Below, in pieces: positions 58,597 to 64,000 of a stretch of 64,000 nt of DNA. Source of the stretch: Flavobacterium sp. N502540 (GTDB lineage Bacteria; Bacteroidota; Bacteroidia; Flavobacteriales; Flavobacteriaceae); NCBI RefSeq assembly GCF_025947365.1, contig NZ_CP110012.1:4278001-4342000 (forward strand), read 5' to 3'. Position 1 is the first letter of the stretch; every line of letters starts with the position of its first letter. The notes under the pieces were generated by a model. It was not told the DNA's origin and searched no databases. It was given only the letters and a program-made list of their open reading frames with translations. A program made the position numbers and the translations under genes.

Positions 58597-59751
58597 ATGA
58601 ATTTAGAAGAATTATTTCGCCAATATAAAGAACAAACCATAGAAGGACGTTATCTGACTTTAGATCATATTCAGCCTTTATTAGAGCAATTAAATACCAA
58701 TAATCAAGTAGAGATTATTGGTAAATCGGTTTTAGGAGAATCCGTTTATAGTTACCAAATTGGGAATGGTCCAACACGTATTTATCTTTGGTCGCAAATG
58801 CATGGAAACGAAAGTACCACTACAAAAGCACTATTTGATTTTATAAATGTGCTGAACAGCGGTTCTGAATTTGCAGAGAAGATGCTAAAGAGCTTTACTT
58901 TTTACAGTATTCCAATGCTGAATCCTGACGGAGCAAGACTTTATACACGTGAGAACGCTAATAAAGTGGATTTAAATCGTGATTCGCAAAATCTTACACA
59001 GCCAGAAAGCAATATTTTAAGATCGGTATTTGAAGTTTTTAAACCACATTATTGTTTTAACCTGCATGATCAGCGTACTATTTTTGGGGCTGGTGAAACT
59101 GGAAAACCGGCAACGCTTTCCTTTTTAGCCCCTTCTTATAATGAGGAGAGGGAAGTTAATGAGAATCGTTTAAAGGCAATTAATGTTATCGCCGGAATCA
59201 ATGATGTTTTGCAGCAATATATCCCCGGACAGGTCGGACGCTTTGATGACTCATTTAATATCAATTGTATAGGAGATACATTTCAGCATTTGGGAGTCCC
59301 GACGATCTTGTTTGAGGCGGGGCATTTTCCTGATGATTATGAGCGCGAAATCACACGAAAGTTTTTATTCTTCTCGCTTGTTACGAGTTTTCAATTGATT
59401 AGCGAAAACGATTTAGTTGATAATAGAATTAATGATTATTTGAATATTTCACAAAATAAAGTGGTTTTTTATGATTTTATGTGGAAAAATATCAAAATAA
59501 ATTATGATGGTATCGAAATTATTACGAATTTTGTCGCACAATACAAAGAGGAATTGATTGAAAATAAGATTCATTTCAATGCTTATATAGTTGAAGTAGG
59601 CGATTTGGAAAATTATTTTGGACATTATGAATACGATGCAAAAGGCGCTGGTTATTCTGATGACTTTGGTAGTTTTCCGAAATTGAATCAAAAAGCAGAT
59701 TTTTGTTTAGATAAAAATGTTAAATTTGTTAACGGGTTGATAAAAAGTTAG
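58597..59751 (+). CDS. M14 family zinc carboxypeptidase
   Basis: A 384-aa protein. The zinc ligands are in QMHGNESTT (His69, Glu72) and LHDQRT (His157); the substrate motif is NPDGARLYTRENANKVDLNR and the catalytic Glu is in PTILFEAGHFPDDYERE near residue 240. This is the M14 carboxypeptidase fold, likely of the peptidoglycan- or glutamate-specific branch common in Bacteroidota. No signal peptide, so it is probably cytoplasmic. It is divergent from the XRE regulator and lies downstream of the TTTAC-N4-GTAAA cluster. Confidence 0.9.
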   Translation: MNLEELFRQYKEQTIEGRYLTLDHIQPLLEQLNTNNQVEIIGKSVLGESVYSYQIGNGPTRIYLWSQMHGNESTTTKALFDFINVLNSGSEFAEKMLKSFTFYSIPMLNPDGARLYTRENANKVDLNRDSQNLTQPESNILRSVFEVFKPHYCFNLHDQRTIFGAGETGKPATLSFLAPSYNEEREVNENRLKAINVIAGINDVLQQYIPGQVGRFDDSFNINCIGDTFQHLGVPTILFEAGHFPDDYEREITRKFLFFSLVTSFQLISENDLVDNRINDYLNISQNKVVFYDFMWKNIKINYDGIEIITNFVAQYKEELIENKIHFNAYIVEVGDLENYFGHYEYDAKGAGYSDDFGSFPKLNQKADFCLDKNVKFVNGLIKS

Positions 59752-59828
59752 ATTTTTTGTGAATTTGTTGTTTTTTATATATATTTTTATACTTTGTAAT
59801 AGCAATTAGTAATATTAATTAAAGAATT

Positions 59829-60308
59829 ATGAGTAAATTTCGTTTAGATGAAGTAGATCACCAGATTTTAGATATGTTAATAGACAATACGAGAGTTCCG
59901 TTTACTGACATTGCTAAAAAACTATTGATATCTGCTGGTACAGTGCATGTTAGAGTAAAAAAGATGGAGGACGCAGGGATAATAATGGGATCTTCATTAG
60001 CCTTAGACTATGATAAGTTAGGGTATTCATTTATTGCTTATGTGGGTGTGTTCCTTAATAATACGTCTCAAACTAAATTTGTATTAGAGCGAATCAATCA
60101 AATTCCGTTCGTAACAGTAGCTTCTGTAACGACAGGAAAATTCAATATTTTTTGCAAAATTAGAGCAAAAGATACTAAACACGCGAAAGAAGTTATCTTT
60201 ATGATTGATGATATTGACGGTGTTTACAGAACAGAAACTATGATTTCATTAGAAGAAAGTATAAACGATAAGAAGCGTTTGATGCATACTATTTTTAAAA
60301 ATATGTAA
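59829..60308 (+). CDS. Lrp/AsnC family transcriptional regulator
   Basis: A 159-aa protein. Residues about 6-55 are the Lrp HTH (LDEVDHQILDMLIDNTRVPF, ISAGTVHVRVKKMEDAG), and about 70-145 the RAM (AsnC) effector-binding domain (YSFIAYVGVFLNN, VTTGKFNIFCKIRAKDTKHA). Lrp proteins sense amino acids and control metabolism. It sits between the M14 gene and ppc and ends in its own terminator. Confidence 0.93.
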   Translation: MSKFRLDEVDHQILDMLIDNTRVPFTDIAKKLLISAGTVHVRVKKMEDAGIIMGSSLALDYDKLGYSFIAYVGVFLNNTSQTKFVLERINQIPFVTVASVTTGKFNIFCKIRAKDTKHAKEVIFMIDDIDGVYRTETMISLEESINDKKRLMHTIFKNM

Positions 60309-60336
60309 TATTTTCTTGAATGCTATATCTAAATAT

Positions 60337-60366
60337 AACCTCAAGTTTATTCTTGGGGTTTTTTTA
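60337..60366 (+). terminator. Intrinsic terminator after the Lrp gene
   Basis: AACCTCAAG (60337-60345) pairs with CTTGGGGTT (60352-60360), one G-U pair, loop TTTATT, followed by a T-tract. It is 29 bp past the Lrp stop. Confidence 0.82.
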
Positions 60367-60398
60367 TGACCAATTAACCAACCAACTACCAATAAATT

Positions 60399-62984
60399 AT
60401 GTACACGTTACCAAAAATCGAACGTTTCAATCAGGATGTTCTTTCAAAATACCATATTTACAATAGTGTATTTATAACATTACCTTTTGATTCAATTGAT
60501 AATACAGGAGTTTTACTTCCTTTATTTACAGAGACTTGTGAGACAGGATTTAAAAAGCAGGAAACTCCTAAAGAGATTGTTAACTTCTTCTCTAATAAAT
60601 TCCTGAATGATGCTTCAGAAAAAGATAAAATCGATTTAATGTTTCGATTTATTCAGTATATCGAACGTCAAATTGTATTATTTGATGCTATCGAAGATGC
60701 TGCTTTTCCGGAAGTTAATAATATGGAAGGGCGTGGTTCGTTGCGAGATATTAAAGAAAAATCTGATGCAAAGGAAAAGAATGAGGAGTTGATTGAGTTT
60801 TTAGAAAACTTTAATGTCAGAACTGTTTTAACGGCACATCCAACGCAGTTTTATCCGGGTCCAGTTTTGGGAATTATTAATGATTTGAAAGATGCTATTC
60901 GTTCAAATGATTTACTGAAAATCAAACAATTGCTGGCACAGCTTGGGAAAACACCTTTTATCCAGAATGAAAAGCCAAATCCTTATGATGAAGCGGTGAG
61001 TTTGATCTGGTATTTAGAAAATGTGTTCTATGCTACTTCAGGAGAAATTGTTCATTATTTGCAAAAAAATATCCTTCAGGGGAGTTCTATTCAGAATCAA
61101 TTGATAAAATTGGGTTTCTGGCCGGGTGGTGATCGTGACGGGAATCCTTTTGTTACAACCGAAATTACTTTAAAAGTAGCAGAGCGTTTGCGTACCTCAA
61201 TCCTGAAGTGTTATTATATAGAAATGAGAAGTTTAAAAAGAAAGTTAACTTTCTCAGGAGTAGATACTTTGGTTTCTGAACTTGAACATAAACTTTACCG
61301 CTCTGTTTTTTATTCTAAAGGCGAGATCTATATTACTCTGGAAGAATTATTGACGCAATTAAACAAAATTAGAACCATTATTATTGAGAAGCATCAATCT
61401 CTTTATTTAGATGAACTGGAAGCTTTTCTGGTAAAAATTAATCTGTTTGGTTTCCACTTTGCGACGTTAGATATTCGTCAGAACAGTAAAATTCACAATG
61501 CTGTATTTAAAGATGTGGTAGATTTTTATCTGAATTCGGGCTCGGAGATATTTCCGAAAAATTACTTTGATTTGTCTGAAGAGGAGAAATTAGGGGTTTT
61601 GTCGAAAGTAAAAGGTGACTTAAATTCTGCTGACTTTGAAAATGAAATTACAAGATCTACATTAGAATCTGTTCAGACCATTAAAACCATACAGCAAGCA
61701 AATGGTGAGTCTGGAGCCAATCGTTATATTATCAGTAATAACGAAAGCGCTTTGAATGTGATGGAAACTTTTGCGATGATTCGTCTGAACAATTGGGAAA
61801 ATCCGACGGTAGATATTATTCCGCTTTTTGAATCTGTTGATGATCTACAAAATGCGCACCAGATTATGGAGCAATTGTATACTAATTCAGAGTACTCAAA
61901 ACATCTTGAAGCCAGAGGAAATAAACAAACTATTATGTTAGGTTTCTCTGATGGAACCAAAGATGGGGGGTATTTAATGGCGAACTGGAGTATTTATCAG
62001 GCTAAAATTTCATTGACAGAAATTTCAAGAAAATACGGTATACAAGCAATATTCTTTGATGGTCGTGGCGGGCCTCCTGCGCGTGGTGGTGGAAAAACAC
62101 ATAAATTTTATGCTTCTTTAGGACCAAAAATAGAGAATAACGAAATTCAAATTACAATTCAGGGACAAACCATTAGTTCAAATTTTGGAACTTTAGATTC
62201 CTGTCGTTATAATATTGAGAATTTATTAAGTGCCGGAGTTACCAATCAGGTTTTTAGTAAAGAAAAGAATGAGCTAAGTATTGAAGAAACTGAAATTTTG
62301 ACACAATTGGCTGATTTAGGATATGAAAAATACCTGAGTTTCAAGAATCACCCTAAGTTTATCCCGTATTTGGAGAAAATGAGTACGCTGAAATATTACT
62401 CAAAAACCAATATCGGAAGTCGACCATCTAAAAGAAGTAAATCAGAATCACTTGATTTTGCTGATTTGAGAGCGATTCCTTTTGTGGGATCCTGGAGTCA
62501 GTTAAAGCAGAATGTACCTGGATTTTTCGGCGTTGGTTCAGCTTTAAAATATTTTGAGGAAAGCGGACAGTGGGACAAAGTTCAAAATTTGTATCACGAC
62601 TCCTTATTTTTCAAAACACTGTTGGAGAATAGTATGATGTCATTAGCGAAATCATTTTTACCACTTACCGCTTACATGAAAAACGATCCTGAATTTGGTG
62701 AATTCTGGCAAATTATCTACGATGAATTTTCAGAAACCAAACGTCTTTTGCTGAAAATTGCAGGGCATAAAACGCTTATGGAAAATTACCCTGATGGTAT
62801 AGCATCGATTCAGATAAGAGAGCGTATTGTATTGCCGTTGTTGACAATACAACAATATGCTTTACTAAGGATTAACGAATTGAATAAGGAAAGTGTGGTA
62901 GATGAAGACTTGGTTAAAGTATATGAAAAAATAGTAACAAGATCTCTTTTTGGAAATACAAATGCGAGTAGAAACTCAGCTTAA
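60399..62984 (+). CDS. ppc: Phosphoenolpyruvate carboxylase
   Basis: An 861-aa enzyme. The catalytic His is in TAHPTQFYPG (His147), the second signature GGDRDGNPFVT is near residue 242, the Gly-rich SDGTKDGGY is near 520, and the active-site Arg is in FDGRGGPPARGGG (Arg556). It carboxylates PEP to oxaloacetate to refill the TCA cycle. The usual C-terminal end of the family is RNTG; here it reads SRNSA, so the last residue differs. The DinB gene follows after 13 bp, so it may be part of the same transcript. Confidence 0.96.
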   Translation: MYTLPKIERFNQDVLSKYHIYNSVFITLPFDSIDNTGVLLPLFTETCETGFKKQETPKEIVNFFSNKFLNDASEKDKIDLMFRFIQYIERQIVLFDAIEDAAFPEVNNMEGRGSLRDIKEKSDAKEKNEELIEFLENFNVRTVLTAHPTQFYPGPVLGIINDLKDAIRSNDLLKIKQLLAQLGKTPFIQNEKPNPYDEAVSLIWYLENVFYATSGEIVHYLQKNILQGSSIQNQLIKLGFWPGGDRDGNPFVTTEITLKVAERLRTSILKCYYIEMRSLKRKLTFSGVDTLVSELEHKLYRSVFYSKGEIYITLEELLTQLNKIRTIIIEKHQSLYLDELEAFLVKINLFGFHFATLDIRQNSKIHNAVFKDVVDFYLNSGSEIFPKNYFDLSEEEKLGVLSKVKGDLNSADFENEITRSTLESVQTIKTIQQANGESGANRYIISNNESALNVMETFAMIRLNNWENPTVDIIPLFESVDDLQNAHQIMEQLYTNSEYSKHLEARGNKQTIMLGFSDGTKDGGYLMANWSIYQAKISLTEISRKYGIQAIFFDGRGGPPARGGGKTHKFYASLGPKIENNEIQITIQGQTISSNFGTLDSCRYNIENLLSAGVTNQVFSKEKNELSIEETEILTQLADLGYEKYLSFKNHPKFIPYLEKMSTLKYYSKTNIGSRPSKRSKSESLDFADLRAIPFVGSWSQLKQNVPGFFGVGSALKYFEESGQWDKVQNLYHDSLFFKTLLENSMMSLAKSFLPLTAYMKNDPEFGEFWQIIYDEFSETKRLLLKIAGHKTLMENYPDGIASIQIRERIVLPLLTIQQYALLRINELNKESVVDEDLVKVYEKIVTRSLFGNTNASRNSA

Positions 62985-62997
62985 AAATTATAAAAAA

Positions 62998-63513
62998 ATG
63001 AACACAGCTTTATTAACAGAAAATGAATATTCTGGCGGGTTTGCCAATTACATCAAAGAAGCCGGAGATGTGAATTTATTTGAAGAACTGGAAATTTCAT
63101 TGCATGAATTTATCAAATTTGTGCAAAATATCCCGATGGATAAATTTGATTATCGCTACGCAGAAGGAAAATGGACGATTAAAGACGTTATCCAGCATAT
63201 TATGGATTGTGAGAGAATTTTTGCTTACCGCGCTTTGCGATTCTCGCGAAATGATAAAATGGCTTTGCCAAGTTTTGAAGAAAATGATTACGCCATAAGT
63301 ACAGATTCAAATAGCAGAAGTATTCAGAGTTTATTAACGGAACTCTCCGCCTTAAGACATTCTAATTTGTTGTTTTTTAAGAGTTTGTCAGAAGAGCAGC
63401 TTAAGAGAATTGGTACAGCTTCAAATCTTCAGATTTCTGTACGTGCTCTGGGATTCGTAATAATTGGACATCAAAAACACCATCAAAAAGTTTTTGAAGA
63501 ACGTTATTTGTAG
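62998..63513 (+). CDS. DinB family protein
   Basis: A 171-aa four-helix protein of the DinB/YfiT superfamily. The conserved metal-His pattern is visible: KWTIKDVIQHIMDCERIFAY (His near residue 65) and HQKHHQKVFEE near the C-terminus. Family members bind a metal ion and some act as thiol-dependent transferases, for instance with bacillithiol. I choose the ATG at 62998 (MNTALL) over 62950, which lies inside ppc. It lies 13 bp after ppc. Confidence 0.87.
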   Translation: MNTALLTENEYSGGFANYIKEAGDVNLFEELEISLHEFIKFVQNIPMDKFDYRYAEGKWTIKDVIQHIMDCERIFAYRALRFSRNDKMALPSFEENDYAISTDSNSRSIQSLLTELSALRHSNLLFFKSLSEEQLKRIGTASNLQISVRALGFVIIGHQKHHQKVFEERYL

Positions 63514-63529
63514 ATTTCTTTCTTATGTA

Positions 63530-63567
63530 AAAATCCTGTAGCGTTTAACTTTACAGGATTTTTTATT
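63530..63567 (+). terminator. Intrinsic terminator after dinB-like gene
   Basis: AAAATCCTGTA (63530-63540) pairs with TACAGGATTTT (63552-63562), loop of 11 nt, followed by a T-tract. Confidence 0.85.
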
Positions 63568-63618
63568 TTTTGTATTAAAGGGAGGAATGAATCTTTACCG
63601 CCACGACCCAAGCGATAG

Positions 63619-63765
63619 CGAACAGGCGAAGCAATTCACGGATTTTTTTTGCTTGTGCAATTTCGACTGATAACGAACAGGCGAAGCAAATCATATGCAG
63701 GATTCGATAAAGATTGAAGACATTCTGTGTCGAGTTTCTAGTGTGATTTCTCCTTTCAGTCGAAA
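63619..63765. repeat. Direct and inverted repeat spacer
   Basis: The 16-mer CGAACAGGCGAAGCAA occurs at 63619-63634 and 63674-63689 in the same direction. TTTCGACTGA (63661-63670) is the exact reverse complement of TCAGTCGAAA (63756-63765). The stretch lies between the DinB terminator and the convergent HTH_40-type gene and contains no gene I can support. Confidence 0.65.
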
Positions 63766-63782
63766 TGACAAAATAATGGGGT

Positions 63783-64000
63783 TTACTTATTTCGTTCCAC
63801 AATTGCAAGTCCTAATCGAATTTTATCATAACTCATTTTCTCCTCAAAATAATCAAAGTAGGGTTTCAGAGCAGAAGGATATTCCAGTTCGATTTGAGCT
63901 TTGTGCAATTGTTTGACTTCTTCATTTGTTACAAACGAGCTTAAATCTATTTCTTCACCGTCAAGATATAGTTTGGCTAAGTGAGATATAATTGTGGTGT
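63783..64000 (-). CDS. C-terminal part of an HTH_40-domain protein, probably a DNA helicase (cut by window edge)
   Basis: Reading from base 64000 to a stop at 63783-63785 gives 71 residues, such as TTIISHLAKLYLDGEEIDLS and LKPYFDYFEEKMSYDKIRLG. The order of recognition helix (TIISHLAKLYLDGEEI) and a second helix pair ending YDKIRLGLAIV matches the HTH_40 (PF14493) module. That module sits at the C-terminus of RecQ and of UvrD/AAA-type helicases in Bacteroidota. The body of the protein is outside the window, so the exact type of enzyme is unknown. Confidence 0.7.
   Translation of the reverse strand, partial: TTIISHLAKLYLDGEEIDLSSFVTNEEVKQLHKAQIELEYPSALKPYFDYFEEKMSYDKIRLGLAIVERNK

Noticed and set aside
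63695..63916. A plus-strand 73-aa frame near the right end
   Set aside because: It overlaps the repeat spacer and the C-terminal part of the HTH_40 gene on the minus strand, which has a recognisable motif.
1..64000. rRNA, tRNA, integrases or prophage
   Set aside because: No rRNA-like blocks, tRNA cloverleaf patterns, integrase or phage structural genes were noticed; I could not run a dedicated scan.

Overview
The window looks like a chromosomal segment of a Bacteroidota bacterium, most likely a Flavobacterium or close relative. The evidence is low GC content, menaquinone genes, T9SS-type C-terminal sorting domains, TTG-N17-23-TAnnTTTG promoters, signal peptides ending in AQ, and families typical of the class (DUF1684, DUF2911, CcsBA fusion, GGGP-type UbiA, PIG-L/SSS pair). 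I saw no rRNA, tRNA, CRISPR array or intact insertion sequence. Most of the window is ordinary housekeeping DNA.

Layout. 1-7.1 kb: a BlaI repressor with an M56/BlaR1-like gene cut by the window edge, an MFS exporter, DUF1684, TatD, a TcdA-like dehydratase, a HAD phosphatase, DUF2911, and a TetR regulator with an NTF2-like protein. 7.1-7.5 kb: a repeat-rich spacer. 7.5-17.4 kb (minus strand): a four-helix membrane sensor, then an operon of secreted PIG-L deacetylase, an overlooked 35-aa membrane peptide and a sodium/solute symporter, then cell-surface proteins and a BamA-like outer membrane protein. 17.6-21.1 kb (minus): MscS, Maf, UbiA, KdsC and DUF2520. 21.4-31.6 kb: a large CcsBA cytochrome c maturation protein, DoxX, an ECF sigma/anti-sigma pair, a secreted glutathione peroxidase, GNAT, a thioredoxin-like protein and menD.

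31.7-47.1 kb holds an M28 peptidase, a CvfB-like S1 protein, the accessory island of the window, and then menB, menA, UPF0173, DUF2199, a TPR protein and menC. The island (about 34.1-41.5 kb) contains a frameshifted remnant of a surface-protein C-terminus and three tandem secreted metzincin proteases (M43-like, T9SS exported). The paralogues share long near-identical blocks and duplicated promoter regions but differ around the zinc site. 47.1-64 kb: an OmpA/HhH pair, CYTH, YpdA-type reductase, SelO, MsrA, a class V aminotransferase, a five-gene envelope-type minus operon, an acyltransferase, an XRE regulator facing an M14 carboxypeptidase across a cluster of operator-like palindromes, Lrp, PEP carboxylase, DinB and the 3' end of an HTH_40-type protein.

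The most distinctive observations are the mosaic metzincin array, three regulatory regions where repeated palindromes sit on recognisable Flavobacterium promoters (BlaI, TetR, XRE/M14), the CcsBA protein with an apparent internal fossil signal peptide and His-rich linker, and several families of intergenic inverted repeats. All calls come from reading the sequence by eye; no database search was run.
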